The translations under genes were made by a program, and so were the position numbers. The notes under the pieces were generated by a model, which searched no databases, was not told the origin of the DNA, and saw only the letters and a program-made list of their open reading frames with translations. Positions 25,901-34,843 of a stretch of 64,000 bases of DNA are shown piece after piece. Source of the DNA: Bacillota bacterium (GTDB taxonomy: Bacteria > Bacillota > Clostridia > Christensenellales > Christensenellaceae); the NCBI GenBank assembly GCA_023393165.1, contig JAEWMJ010000018.1, positions 124,001 to 188,000 of the forward strand, read 5' to 3'. Numbering within the stretch: position 1 is the stretch's first letter; the number at the start of each line of letters is the position of its first letter.

Positions 25901-27283
25901 AAATACACCGAGGAGCTGTTCGGCTCGGATAACGTTTTCCGAGCTGGGACGATCAGCTCCATTAAAGATAAAACAGCCTACGGTTACGTGAAAAAATACC
26001 TTGATGAAACAAACAAGGTGGCTGCAACAGCCGAAATCAACAGGCTGGTGGAAGGAGTCAGCGGCGTAAAACGTACTACCGGGCAGCATCCCGGCGGCAT
26101 GGTCATCGTACCCAAAAACCGCGAAATTTACGAATTTACAGCCGTGCAAAAACCTGCGGATTCGGAAGAAGCCGATACGATTACCACGCATTTTGACTTT
26201 AACTCCATGCACGATATTTTAATAAAGCTGGACATACTGGGGCACGACGTTCCGACTATCATCCGTCATCTCCAGGATGTAACCGGCATGGACCCTCTTA
26301 CGATTCCTCTGGACGATCCGGATACCATGAAACTTTTTTCTTCGCTTGAATCGCTGAATCTAACGCCTGATCAACTGATGGGAATAGATGTTGGGACTCT
26401 GGGAATTCCGGAATTCGGTACAAAGTTTGTCAGGCAGATGCTGAAACAAACCCTGCCTACCACAATGGCGGAACTTGTTCGTATCAGCGGACTGTCGCAC
26501 GGTACGGACGTTTGGTTGGGCAACGCGCAGGAATTGATTGCAAACGGCACTGCAACCCTGAAGGAATGCATCTGTACCCGCGACGATATCATGAACTATC
26601 TGGTGGCATGCGGCGTGGAAAAAAGGCAGGCTTTCTTTACCATGGAAAGCGTCCGCAAGGGCAAGGGCCTGAAGCCCGAAATGGAACAGGCGATGGCAGA
26701 GGCAAATGTGCCCGATTGGTTTGTGGACTCCTGCAAAAAAATAAAATATATGTTTCCCAAGGCGCACGCAGTAGCGTATGTCGTAATGTCTCTCAGAATA
26801 GCATACTGCAAGGTACATTACCCAGAGGCGTTCTATGCTACCTACTTTACAGTGCGTTCCGGCGAATTCGACTGCTCTTATGTGCTGGAAGGAAAGCAGG
26901 GCATTCAGGATAACATCAAAAAGCTGGAGGCAAAAGGAAACAACGCCACTGCAAACGAAAAAAACATGATCACCATACTGGAACTCGCAAACGAGATGTA
27001 CCAGAGGGGGATCGTTTTCCTTCCGGTGGACCTTGCCAAATCACATGCAACTGATTTTACCATAGAAAAAAACGGCCTTCGGATGCCGTTCCTTTCCGTG
27101 CCCAAGCTGGGAGAGAACGCGGCAAGGAGCCTAGCAAGCGCGCGGGAGGAAGGCAGCTTTATTTCTGTGGAAGATCTGAAAAAACGCGCCAAGCTTTCCA
27201 GCGCGGTGATAGAAGAAATGCAGAAAATGGGCACTCTTGCGGGAATAACGCTGACAAACCAGATAAGCATGTTCGATCTGTAA
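22970..27283 (+). CDS. polC: DNA polymerase III, PolC type
   Basis: 1437 residues, TTG start with AGGAGCG about 8 nt upstream. Order of domains: N-terminal domain, OB domain (about 235-335), PHP first half (HLHTTMSAQDAV near 343), inserted DnaQ-like proofreading exonuclease (VLDIETTG near 427, HNAGFDMGF, HHRAVNDAQ), PHP second half, then the polymerase with a four-Cys zinc site (CPNC ... CPNC near 907-940) and catalytic Asp in VPDIDLNFSGEYQ. Replicative polymerase of low-GC Gram-positives, lying next to the ispG cluster as in Bacillus. Length is normal. Confidence 0.98.
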   Translation: MDDLLLAIQKILDVVGASPKYSKFLLFERVEFRKASGSFFIYFDTKSHMHPVEYIKLVKKAKNEFEKGNISVVVSQRNFAAQIESDAKLMENYIRDFLVYEKQTFLPFVSGVAMNVQKDRIQLSFRDDFAYGLFEKSDLGIKIKEYLKIAYHLDYAVGAILSENAGDAGQAEYKPQFDLGREIQKNNGRKMQDMPAVQQVVQAPQTPRSFPKEERRRGSTRQVLEIKEPAIPVRDLLPGMDCILAGEIVYLEAVSLKEGMYIKHKFGLYDKTGTAICWFIEKSDAQSKPSELLKKGVSVKITGSFYYEKYEHDNAVAVSSICRIEQAVKKDLATVKRVELHLHTTMSAQDAVSDIKSIIKRAAAYGHPAIAVTDHGVVQAFPDAAGAARANGVKLIYGVEGYLADDLKPIYPHGEAYPFKGEYVVLDIETTGLSYLNCDITEIGAVRVVNGELKDEFKTFVRPSGPIPAGIVALTGITDEMVENAPLPKEALSEFRVFCGDALLVAHNAGFDMGFIKHKGAELGIDFNNEYIDTIALCRVAYPQLTRYKLNLVAKHLNIHLDHHRAVNDAQCAAKVMLACFGEFEKQGISDLAALNGYAGTKRNVKSMDMYHIVLLCKNKKGLTNLYRLVSDAHINHYYKKPRMLKSLIQKHREGLIVGSACEQGELFRALIGGASREELLKIASFYDYLEIQPIENNMFLIKKGEARDIEHLQQLNRQIYELGLEMGKPVVATGDVHFLDAEDEVFRRIIFHTLGFEDTEQSPLFYRTTNEMLDAFSYLGEDEAYDVVVKNTNEIANQVEEIELFQSETAMPIVEGADDEILQSAYETAHKIYGDPLPEIVEARLKRELDSIINNGFGVLYWAASRLVKKSLSDGYLVGSRGSVGSSLAATMMGITEVNPLTPHYICPNCKHSDFDTDKSKYPCGVDLPLKNCPNCGTEYNRNGYDIPFEVFLGINADKVPDIDLNFSGEYQSKAHKYTEELFGSDNVFRAGTISSIKDKTAYGYVKKYLDETNKVAATAEINRLVEGVSGVKRTTGQHPGGMVIVPKNREIYEFTAVQKPADSEEADTITTHFDFNSMHDILIKLDILGHDVPTIIRHLQDVTGMDPLTIPLDDPDTMKLFSSLESLNLTPDQLMGIDVGTLGIPEFGTKFVRQMLKQTLPTTMAELVRISGLSHGTDVWLGNAQELIANGTATLKECICTRDDIMNYLVACGVEKRQAFFTMESVRKGKGLKPEMEQAMAEANVPDWFVDSCKKIKYMFPKAHAVAYVVMSLRIAYCKVHYPEAFYATYFTVRSGEFDCSYVLEGKQGIQDNIKKLEAKGNNATANEKNMITILELANEMYQRGIVFLPVDLAKSHATDFTIEKNGLRMPFLSVPKLGENAARSLASAREEGSFISVEDLKKRAKLSSAVIEEMQKMGTLAGITLTNQISMFDL

Positions 27284-27355
27284 AACGCCCTGAAACAGGC
27301 GTTGAAACTCATGGATGATTTTAGCAGGATGTCCCGCTTTGGCGCGACTATTTTA

Positions 27356-27385
27356 TTGACTTGCGGCCCTGCTAAGATATATAAT
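27356..27385 (+). promoter_or_regulatory. promoter of secD-secF
   Basis: TTGACT (27356-27361), 18-nt spacer, TATAAT (27380-27385), 36 nt before secD. Confidence 0.75.
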
Positions 27386-27420
27386 ACTATAGTATGTTTA
27401 AAACGGAGGAGGTTGACCGG

Positions 27421-28698
27421 ATGAAAAAAAAGAGCCTTGCAGCGCTTATAGTTGTCGTTGCAATGATAGGCTTCTTGACTTACGTTGTATTTAACGGCTT
27501 GAGCGTTGGCATATACAAATTTGTACCGCTTAACGGTATTCAGCAGGGCCTTGATATAACGGGCGGCGTATATACCGTGTATCAGGCAAAAGACACCGGT
27601 GTGGAAGACTACGAACAAAAAATGACCGGAACACTGTCGGTTTTCAGGACAAGACTTGACGCCAAAGGGTTCACGGAAGCTACAATTACAAGACAGGGTA
27701 CCGACAAGATCAGGGTAGAAATTCCTATCAACAATACCAGCGAGATGCAGGATCCGAATGAAATTTCCAAATACATCGGCACGCCTGCAAAATTACAGTT
27801 CAAGGAACCGGATGGCACCGTTGTGATGGAAGGCGACGATATCAAATCGGCCAAAGCGGTTTATGACCAGAGCGGCACACCCCTTGTTGATTTTGAACTG
27901 AGCGACGAAGGATCAAAGAAATTTGCGGAAGCAACCAGCAGGCTGGTAGGTCAGCAGATTTCCATCGTTTTGGACGAAACGGTTATATCCGCACCGAAAG
28001 TTGACGAAGTGATTGCCGGTGGCAAGGGACAGATTTCAAGCCCCAATTTTACCAGCGAATCTGCGCAGGAACTTGCGATGCAGATCGAAAGCGGCGCGCT
28101 GCCTCTTGACCTGAATGAAATAGAAGTTCGCTCCATGAGCGCCACGCTGGGTCAGGACGCGCTTGCAAACGCTATATTTGCCGGTATCATCGGCTTGATC
28201 GTATTGTTTGCATTCATGATTATTTATTACAGGCTGCCCGGGTTGCTTGCATGCGTAACGCTTACGCTGTATCTGGACCTGGTGCTGATGGTGATCGGTT
28301 CGTTCCCGGGCGTGCAGCTCACTCTGCCCGGTATTGCGGGTATTATATTGGGCATAGGCATGGCCGTTGACGCCAACGTTATCATATATGAGCGCTTCAA
28401 AGAAGAACTATGGTCTGGCAAAACGCTGCGCGTAGCACAGAAGGCCGGTTTCAGCAAAGCGTTCGTCACAATCCTTGATTCCAATATAACTACGATCATC
28501 GCCGGCATTGTGCTGGCTGTTTATGGGACGGGCACTATCAAGGGCTTTGCCTATACGCTGATCATCAGCATACTGGTCTCCCTATTCAGCGCCTTGATCG
28601 TTTCAAGAGGATTGATGAAATGGACGATTGATCTCAACACCAAGAACAGAAATATCTTTGTACGTAAACAAAGAATTAAGGGAGGTGTGACCGAATGA
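27421..28698 (+). CDS. secD: protein translocase subunit SecD
   Basis: 425 residues from ATG 27421 with GGAGGAGG 10 nt upstream; the in-frame ATG at 27394 lies too near the promoter. One N-terminal helix (about 8-27), a large extracellular P1 domain with GLDITGGVYTVYQ, then five helices with GIGMAVDANVIIYERFKEE. With SecF it uses the proton gradient to pull exported proteins out. The stop overlaps secF by 4 nt. Confidence 0.95.
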   Translation: MKKKSLAALIVVVAMIGFLTYVVFNGLSVGIYKFVPLNGIQQGLDITGGVYTVYQAKDTGVEDYEQKMTGTLSVFRTRLDAKGFTEATITRQGTDKIRVEIPINNTSEMQDPNEISKYIGTPAKLQFKEPDGTVVMEGDDIKSAKAVYDQSGTPLVDFELSDEGSKKFAEATSRLVGQQISIVLDETVISAPKVDEVIAGGKGQISSPNFTSESAQELAMQIESGALPLDLNEIEVRSMSATLGQDALANAIFAGIIGLIVLFAFMIIYYRLPGLLACVTLTLYLDLVLMVIGSFPGVQLTLPGIAGIILGIGMAVDANVIIYERFKEELWSGKTLRVAQKAGFSKAFVTILDSNITTIIAGIVLAVYGTGTIKGFAYTLIISILVSLFSALIVSRGLMKWTIDLNTKNRNIFVRKQRIKGGVTE

Positions 28699-29627
28699 TC
28701 GTTGAAAAATTTAAATATACGATATGGATCACAACTGTCATACTGATTTTGGGACTGGTTTTCGGATTTGTTTACGGCGGGTTGAATATAGGCCTTGATT
28801 TTACGGGCGGCAGTGTTACGACGATTGAGTTGGGGCAGCAGTACAATACCGAAGACGTTACAAATATGCTGAAAAATATAGGCATCGAAAAAACGCAGGT
28901 CGTAAAGACAGGAGATAACTGGACGCAGGCTCAGATAAAGATGCAGCTCTCACAGGCAGAGGAGGAAAGCCAGGCGGACGTTTCTTCAAGCATACTGACC
29001 GAGCTGCAGAAATCATATCCGAACGCTGCCATCCTTTCGCAGGATAAAGTAGGCGGTGTGGCCAGCAGCGAGCTTGTATTCAACGCGTTTATGGCGGTAT
29101 TGATTGCCTGCGGCCTGATGCTGCTGTATATTTGGATACGGTTTGAACTCTATCAGGGCGTTGGCGCAGTTGTTGCTTTGGCGCACGACGTTGCGATCAT
29201 GGCGGCGTTTATGTGCTTTTTCCGGGTGGAGGTCAACTCCACGTTCATCGCGGCGTGCCTCACCATCGTCGGTTATTCCATAAACGATACCATCGTGTTG
29301 TTTGACCGTATCAGAGACAACAACAAGGTAATGGGTTTAAAGAAGTATACAAGGGAGCAAATAGCAAACACAAGCTTTATGCAGACGCTGGGCAGGACCA
29401 TCAATACGGCTTTGACCACGCTGCTTATGGTAATATTCCTGTATATCTTCGGAGTAGAGTCCATCAAAATTTTTGCCTTCCCGCTGATCGTGGGTATTAT
29501 AACAGGCGTATATTCATCCATGTTTATCGCTGTTCCTATCGCGACAATCATGCAGAACAGGCATGATAGGAAATTGCTCAAGGGCGGCGGCAACGCCAAG
29601 CCCAAAGCGGTAAAAGCGGCAAAATAA
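28695..29627 (+). CDS. secF: protein translocase subunit SecF
   Basis: 310 residues. N-terminal helix, short extracellular domain beginning GLNIGLDFTGGSVTTIE, and the SecF signature YSINDTIVLFDRIRDN in the fourth helix. Separate SecD and SecF, unlike the fused SecDF of Bacillus. ATG overlaps the secD stop; a strong terminator follows. Confidence 0.95.
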   Translation: MIVEKFKYTIWITTVILILGLVFGFVYGGLNIGLDFTGGSVTTIELGQQYNTEDVTNMLKNIGIEKTQVVKTGDNWTQAQIKMQLSQAEEESQADVSSSILTELQKSYPNAAILSQDKVGGVASSELVFNAFMAVLIACGLMLLYIWIRFELYQGVGAVVALAHDVAIMAAFMCFFRVEVNSTFIAACLTIVGYSINDTIVLFDRIRDNNKVMGLKKYTREQIANTSFMQTLGRTINTALTTLLMVIFLYIFGVESIKIFAFPLIVGIITGVYSSMFIAVPIATIMQNRHDRKLLKGGGNAKPKAVKAAK

Positions 29628-29634
29628 TTGAATC

Positions 29635-29664
29635 AAAAAGCCTTTCTTTTGAAAGGCTTTTTTT
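29635..29664 (+). terminator. terminator of secDF
   Basis: AAAAAGCCTTTC pairs with GAAAGGCTTTTT, TTTT loop and T run. Confidence 0.92.
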
Positions 29665-29668
29665 GCTT

Positions 29669-29709
29669 CATACTTTCTTTTAGAAAAAAGAAAGTATGAA
29701 AAGAAAACG
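29669..29709 (-). repeat. R1 hairpin repeat, copy b (inverted)
   Basis: CATACTTTCTTTT pairs with AAAAGAAAGTATG, followed by AAAAGAAAACG. The stem has ATAC/GTAT where other copies have TTACC/GGTAA, so pairing is kept by paired changes. Confidence 0.7.
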
Positions 29710-29740
29710 TCTTCTTTATAAAATTATTTTTAGGGTGTTA

Positions 29741-29782
29741 TTTTTCTTTGGGTTACCTTTCTTTTTAAAAAAGAAAGGTAAC
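29741..29782 (+). repeat. R1 hairpin repeat, copy c
   Basis: A shortened box TTTTTCTTTGG followed by GTTACCTTTCTTTTT pairing with AAAAAGAAAGGTAAC. It faces copy b across 31 nt, and its 3' arm (AAAGG) is the only Shine-Dalgarno-like sequence before recJ. Confidence 0.75.
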
Positions 29783-29788
29783 AAATCA

Positions 29789-31459
29789 ATGAACTGGATT
29801 AATAATATGAAATATTTATTCAAAAAACGCAAAGAAATAACGGCGGAGCCTGCGCGTATCGCGGAAATAGCAAAAGAGCTTGGAGTAAGCAATATTCTTG
29901 CGGAGCTGCTTTATGTGCGGGGAATCATGCAGGACACCGGCGCTTTCCTGAACCCGGACATCAGGAATATGTATGATCCGAATTTATTCTCGGACATGAG
30001 AAAAGCCGCTGCAGTCATCCGTGCGCATATTGCAGAAAAAAAGAAAATCTGTATATACGGCGATTACGATTCGGATGGTGTGAACGCGGCCGCAATATTG
30101 TATCTGACTCTCAGAAAAATGGGCGGAGACGCATTTGTTTATCTTCCTAAACGCGCCGAAGGCTACGGGATGAACGCGGAAGCCGTAAAAAATATCGCCC
30201 ACAGGGGCGCTGATCTTTTGGTTACAGTGGACTGCGGGATTTCCAATGTGGCTGAGGTGCGGACAGCAAAGGAACTGGGGATGACGGTGATCGTTACAGA
30301 CCATCACGAATGCCCGGAGGAACTGCCGGATGCAGACGCAATACTGAATCCAAAAAGGGAAGGAGAAAAATATCCGTTCCGGGAGCTTTGCGGGGGCGGC
30401 GTAGCGTTTAAGCTTGCATGCGCGCTCACTGGAAAAGCAGCGTTTGAACTGATCGATTTTGCGGCGGTCGCAACTATAGGGGACGTCGTGCCTTTGCTTT
30501 CTGAAAACAGGATAATCACGGCAAAGGGACTTTATAAACTTTCTGTGGCGCCTTCTACCGGCCTTAATACATTGATTCGGGAAGCCGGAATCAACAAAAA
30601 GCCGATCAATTCCGAAGGCGTTGCGTTTGGTCTGGTGCCCCGCATCAATGCGGCAGGCAGGCTGGAAGATCCTTTAATCGCCTTTCGTCTTCTCTGCGGA
30701 CTGGAATCGCCCACTGCTTTGGAAACCTATGCGAAAAAATGCTGTGCGCTCAACTTAAAAAGGCAGGGCCTGCAGGAATCCATTGTAAGGCAGTGCATGG
30801 AAATGGCGGCTGCATATGCAGATGCGCGGGTGCTTGTACTGCAGGACGACGCATGGGATACAGGAATCGTTGGACTTGCGGCATCGGCGCTTGTTGAACG
30901 TTTTGCAAAACCGGCTTTGCTGCTCGGCATGCGGGGCGGGCTCTGTGCCGGATCGGCGCGCAGCGTTGACGGAGTGAATATATATAATGCATTAAAGGCA
31001 TGCGGCGATTTGCTTGAAGCATACGGCGGCCATGAAGCCGCTGCAGGCATGTCGGTCAAAAAGGAAAACCTGTCTGCGCTGCGTGAAGCGCTGAACCAAT
31101 ATATGTATCAAAAACACACGGAAGAAGACTTTATGTTCAGAGAGTTCTACGATATGGAAGCCAAGATCGCGGATATAAACTGCGAAGTGATCCGCGAACT
31201 GCACCGGCTAAAGCCATTTGGCAGCGGAAACGAACAGGTGAAAATACTGCTGCGCAATGTTGCGGTCATGGAAAAAAGGGCAATAGGAAACGGAAAACAC
31301 AGCAGGGTAGTACTTTCACAGGATGGCGCGGTGATCGGCGGCGTAAAATTTGGAACGCCCGCATCGGAAATCCCGGACCGTATGGACGCGCTGGTGAGCG
31401 CGCAGATCAGTGATTATAACGGTGCGGCTGAAGTTATTGTTGATGTGATATCGTATTAA
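29789..31459 (+). CDS. recJ: single-stranded-DNA exonuclease RecJ
   Basis: 556 residues from ATG 29789. A longer in-frame start at 29696 would translate both R1 repeats into a Lys/Phe-rich leader that looks nothing like RecJ, so it was rejected. DHH-family motifs: YGDYDSDGV, VTVDCGIS, VTDHHECPE, GGGVAFKLA and GGHEAAAGM, followed by a C-terminal OB-like domain. It degrades ssDNA 5' to 3' in repair and recombination. The next gene, rel, has its own promoter. Confidence 0.94.
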   Translation: MNWINNMKYLFKKRKEITAEPARIAEIAKELGVSNILAELLYVRGIMQDTGAFLNPDIRNMYDPNLFSDMRKAAAVIRAHIAEKKKICIYGDYDSDGVNAAAILYLTLRKMGGDAFVYLPKRAEGYGMNAEAVKNIAHRGADLLVTVDCGISNVAEVRTAKELGMTVIVTDHHECPEELPDADAILNPKREGEKYPFRELCGGGVAFKLACALTGKAAFELIDFAAVATIGDVVPLLSENRIITAKGLYKLSVAPSTGLNTLIREAGINKKPINSEGVAFGLVPRINAAGRLEDPLIAFRLLCGLESPTALETYAKKCCALNLKRQGLQESIVRQCMEMAAAYADARVLVLQDDAWDTGIVGLAASALVERFAKPALLLGMRGGLCAGSARSVDGVNIYNALKACGDLLEAYGGHEAAAGMSVKKENLSALREALNQYMYQKHTEEDFMFREFYDMEAKIADINCEVIRELHRLKPFGSGNEQVKILLRNVAVMEKRAIGNGKHSRVVLSQDGAVIGGVKFGTPASEIPDRMDALVSAQISDYNGAAEVIVDVISY

Positions 31460-31473
31460 ATTTTTGCGTTAGA

Positions 31474-31502
31474 TTGCCAACAAAAAAAAATAATGGTAGA
31501 AT
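31474..31502 (+). promoter_or_regulatory. promoter of rel
   Basis: TTGCCA (31474-31479), 17-nt spacer that is mostly A, TAGAAT (31497-31502). Confidence 0.6.
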
Positions 31503-31536
31503 AGTTTCACATATTTGTTTGGGTAGGATGGTTTAA

Positions 31537-33690
31537 GTGATAGATACGTACAAGAGCTTTATGAAAAGGCACGGGCTGAAAAGCGATCCCGCACTCGAAA
31601 AAGCGTTTATAATGGCTGAGAAGGCGCATGAAGGGCAGTTCCGGCATTCGGGAGAACCTTATGTATCGCATCCACTTGCGGTCGCAGAGATACTTGCCGA
31701 TCTCGGAATGGATACGGACACCATTATTGCGGGACTTTTGCACGACGTCATTGAAGATACCGACCTTACAATGGAAGTTATCCAGAAAGAGTTTTCTCCG
31801 CAGATATCCGCGCTGGTGGACGGCGTGACCAAGCTTAAAAATCTGGAATTCAAGTCTTACGAAGAACAGCAGGCGGAAAGCCTGAGGAAGATGCTGCTTG
31901 CTATGGCGGCGGATATCCGCGTCATCATAATCAAACTTGCGGACCGCCTGCACAACATGCGAACGCTAAAATACCAGTCTGAAAACAAACAGATCGAAAA
32001 AGCCAAGGAAACCCTGGAGATATATGCGCCCCTGGCTCACCGCCTGGGAATCAGCACAATCAAATGGGAACTGGAAGACCTGTCTTTAAAATACCTGAAT
32101 CCTGACGAATACTTTGAGATCGCCCACAAGATAGAAGGCACACGCACCGAACGGGAAACGCACTTGAAGGAAGTCATGGAAAAGATCCGTGAAAAACTGA
32201 AAGAACTGAAAATCAAATGCGATATCGACGGGCGCCCAAAGCATATATACAGCATCTATAAAAAGATGCACGATAAAAATAAGATTTTTGAAGAAGTTTA
32301 CGATCTGATAGCCATCCGTATCATTGTAAAATCCGTTAAAGACTGCTATGGCGTATTGGGGCTGGTACATACTATGTGGAAGCCCATACCCATGCGTTTT
32401 AAAGATTATATTGCCGTACCCAAGCAGAACATGTACCAGTCACTGCATACAACGCTTCTGGGAGACGACGGAAAACCGTTTGAAGTACAGATCAGAACGT
32501 ACGAGATGCACCGTACGGCGGAATATGGCATCGCGGCGCACTGGAAGTACAAGGAAGAGAATAAGAAAAACGACGAGGATATGGACACCCGTCTGGCCTG
32601 GCTGCGTGAAATACTGGAATGGCAGAACGATCTCAAAGATTCCAAGGAGTTCATGGAAACGCTGAAAATTGATATTTTCAGCGACAATGTTTTTGTATTT
32701 ACGCCAAAAGGAGATGTACGTGATTTTATAAAAGGATCGACGCCGCTTGATTTCGCTTATAACGTCCACAGCGAAGTAGGCAACAAATGCGTCGGCGCAA
32801 AAATCAACGGCAAGATCGTACCGCTGGATTATAAGCTGAAAACCGGGGATATTGTCGAGATCATAACGTCGCAGACATCCAAAGGCCCAAGCCGCGACTG
32901 GCTGAAGGTCGTGAAGACGGCGCAGGCCAGAAGCAAGATCAAACAGTGGTTTAAAAAAGAATATAAAGAAGAAAATATACAAAAAGGCAAGGAAATGCTG
33001 GAAAAGGAAGCCAAGCGGCAGGGATACGAGTTGCGTGACCTGATGGACAGCAACATCCTGAAAACAATATTCAAGCGGTTTACGCTGAAATCGCAGAACG
33101 ATATGTACGCGGCTATAGGCTATGGCGGCCTCACCACCAACCAGATTCTGTTCCGCCTGATACAAAACTACAAGCTGATCAACAAGATGGCGCAGGAAGG
33201 CATAGACAACACCGTCAATGTAAAATCAGTTTCGAAAGCTTCCCAGGAAGGCGTTATAGTAAAAGGGCAATCGGGCATGGTAGTGCGCTTCGCCAAATGC
33301 TGCAATCCGGTTTTCGGAGATGAAATTGTGGGATACGTAACCAGGGGCCGGGGTGTTTCTGTTCACAGAAAGGACTGCAGGGCGCTTAAGAACGAGGATT
33401 TTGAATCGGAAAGGATGATCGCGGTAGAATGGGTCGGCAATGAAAAAGCTTCTTACAATGTGGAAATACAGATCATTGCGGACGACCGCTCCGGGCTGAT
33501 TGCCGACGTAACAAAAAGCCTGTTCAACCTTGGCAGGGATATTACGGCGATCAACGCTAAAACCGGCAAATACAGCCATGCCAGCATATCCCTGCGGGTG
33601 AATATATCTTCGGTGGAAGAACTTAACGAAACCATCGAGAGGCTGAAACTGCTGGATGGCGTGGAGAAGGTATACAGAGTAAATTATTAA
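31537..33690 (+). CDS. rel: bifunctional (p)ppGpp synthetase/hydrolase Rel
   Basis: 717 residues, GTG start with AGGATGG upstream. Order: HD hydrolase domain (HSGEPYVSHP and HDVIEDT intact, so hydrolysis should work), synthetase domain with RFKDYIAVPK and YQSLHTT (the RFKD form typical of bifunctional enzymes), TGS domain from about residue 385 (VFVFTPKGDV), a helical/zinc region with AKCCNPVFGD, and a C-terminal ACT domain. It controls the stringent response at the ribosome. An R1 repeat follows the stop codon directly. Confidence 0.96.
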   Translation: MIDTYKSFMKRHGLKSDPALEKAFIMAEKAHEGQFRHSGEPYVSHPLAVAEILADLGMDTDTIIAGLLHDVIEDTDLTMEVIQKEFSPQISALVDGVTKLKNLEFKSYEEQQAESLRKMLLAMAADIRVIIIKLADRLHNMRTLKYQSENKQIEKAKETLEIYAPLAHRLGISTIKWELEDLSLKYLNPDEYFEIAHKIEGTRTERETHLKEVMEKIREKLKELKIKCDIDGRPKHIYSIYKKMHDKNKIFEEVYDLIAIRIIVKSVKDCYGVLGLVHTMWKPIPMRFKDYIAVPKQNMYQSLHTTLLGDDGKPFEVQIRTYEMHRTAEYGIAAHWKYKEENKKNDEDMDTRLAWLREILEWQNDLKDSKEFMETLKIDIFSDNVFVFTPKGDVRDFIKGSTPLDFAYNVHSEVGNKCVGAKINGKIVPLDYKLKTGDIVEIITSQTSKGPSRDWLKVVKTAQARSKIKQWFKKEYKEENIQKGKEMLEKEAKRQGYELRDLMDSNILKTIFKRFTLKSQNDMYAAIGYGGLTTNQILFRLIQNYKLINKMAQEGIDNTVNVKSVSKASQEGVIVKGQSGMVVRFAKCCNPVFGDEIVGYVTRGRGVSVHRKDCRALKNEDFESERMIAVEWVGNEKASYNVEIQIIADDRSGLIADVTKSLFNLGRDITAINAKTGKYSHASISLRVNISSVEELNETIERLKLLDGVEKVYRVNY

Positions 33691-33696
33691 GTGTTT

Positions 33697-33740
33697 GGTT
33701 TTCTTTGGTCTTACCTTTCTTTTTTCTAAAAGAAAGGTAA
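33697..33740 (+). repeat. R1 hairpin repeat, copy d
   Basis: Box GGTTTTCTTTGG (33697-33708), then TTACCTTTCTTTT pairing with AAAAGAAAGGTAA. It lies between rel and dtd. Confidence 0.85.
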
Positions 33741-33766
33741 AGAATAGAGGGATGCAAGGGTAAAAA

Positions 33767-34216
33767 ATGAGGGCTGTTGTACAAAGGGTAAGCGAGGCTA
33801 AAGTAGAAGTGGAAAATTCCGTGATAGGTGCCATACGTCGCGGTCTTTTGATTTTTATAGGGATAGAGACAAACGATACGCCGAAGGACATCGATTACAT
33901 TGTGGACAAATGCGTTAACCTGCGTATATTCGACGACCGGAACGGCGTTATGAACGTTTCCGCACTGGAAGCAGGGATGGAACTGCTGGTGGTTTCACAA
34001 TTTACGATCATGGGAGACGTCCGCCATGGCAGAAGACCGAGTTACATCCAGGCTGCGCCGCCTGACGCGGCAAAAATCATATTTGCGGACACTCTTTTGA
34101 AGTTCCAGGAAACCGGCCTTATGGTGCGGACCGGCAGGTTTGCCGCTGACATGAAGGTAACCCTTTTAAACGACGGACCTGTGACAATACTGCTGGACAG
34201 CAAAAAAGTGTTTTAG
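33767..34216 (+). CDS. dtd: D-aminoacyl-tRNA deacylase
   Basis: 149 residues, AAGGGT 6 nt before ATG. MRAVVQRVSEAKV at the N-terminus, SQFTIMGD (usually SQFTLYGD/SQFTLxAD) and NDGPVTILLD are the Dtd signatures; the latter carries the cross-subunit Gly-Pro region. It removes D-amino acids (and glycine) from mischarged tRNA. Located after rel, as in Bacillus. Confidence 0.94.
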   Translation: MRAVVQRVSEAKVEVENSVIGAIRRGLLIFIGIETNDTPKDIDYIVDKCVNLRIFDDRNGVMNVSALEAGMELLVVSQFTIMGDVRHGRRPSYIQAAPPDAAKIIFADTLLKFQETGLMVRTGRFAADMKVTLLNDGPVTILLDSKKVF

Positions 34217-34225
34217 GAGAAAAAC

Positions 34226-34843
34226 ATGAATATCATTTCCAAAGTAGTTGGCGAATTGCAGGAAAACTGCTATATCGTATTTGAAAACAATGAAGCGGTT
34301 GTAATAGACCCGGGCGCGGACGCCCGGGTGATTCTGAGCATTATAGAGGAAAAAGGGTTGCATTTGACGCATATATTGCTGACGCACGGGCACTTCGACC
34401 ATATTGGTGCGGTTAGTGAAATCAAACGCCAGACGGACGCGCTGCTCTGCATACATTTTGACGATTCGGATATGCTTAAGACACCGGACAAAAACCTCTC
34501 GGTTTTCTTAGGCGGATCATATATAACCGATCCGGCGGACATGTACCTGTACGACGGCCAGATCATAGAAACGGGCGGCATGAGCATCCGTGTGATCGCG
34601 ACACCCGGGCATACGCCGGGTGGCGTTTGCTTTGAGATGGGCGACAGCCTTTTCACCGGCGATACACTTTTCAGGTTGTCGGTCGGAAGGACGGATTTTC
34701 CCGGCAGTTCTGCTGCAAAACTGAGCAATTCACTGCAGGTTTTAGGAAAACTTACAAAGAATTATTTCGTATATCCGGGACATGGTCCGGCAACCACCCT
34801 GGACGATGAAAAAGAATACAATCCTTTTATGAGAGGCCGGTAA
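34226..34843 (+). CDS. MBL-fold metallohydrolase (YqgX/GloB-like)
   Basis: 205 residues, TTAGGAGAAA before ATG. The metal-binding motif is LTHGHFDHIG, with further ligands in TPGHTPGG, FTGDTLF and YPGHGPATT. Members of this subgroup resemble glyoxalase II but the substrate is usually unproven. Its stop shares one base with the hemZ start (TAATG). Confidence 0.88.
   Translation: MNIISKVVGELQENCYIVFENNEAVVIDPGADARVILSIIEEKGLHLTHILLTHGHFDHIGAVSEIKRQTDALLCIHFDDSDMLKTPDKNLSVFLGGSYITDPADMYLYDGQIIETGGMSIRVIATPGHTPGGVCFEMGDSLFTGDTLFRLSVGRTDFPGSSAAKLSNSLQVLGKLTKNYFVYPGHGPATTLDDEKEYNPFMRGR

Noticed and set aside
29696..29788. N-terminal extension of recJ
   Set aside because: It translates two R1 hairpins and has no RecJ-like residues; ATG 29789 is the better start.
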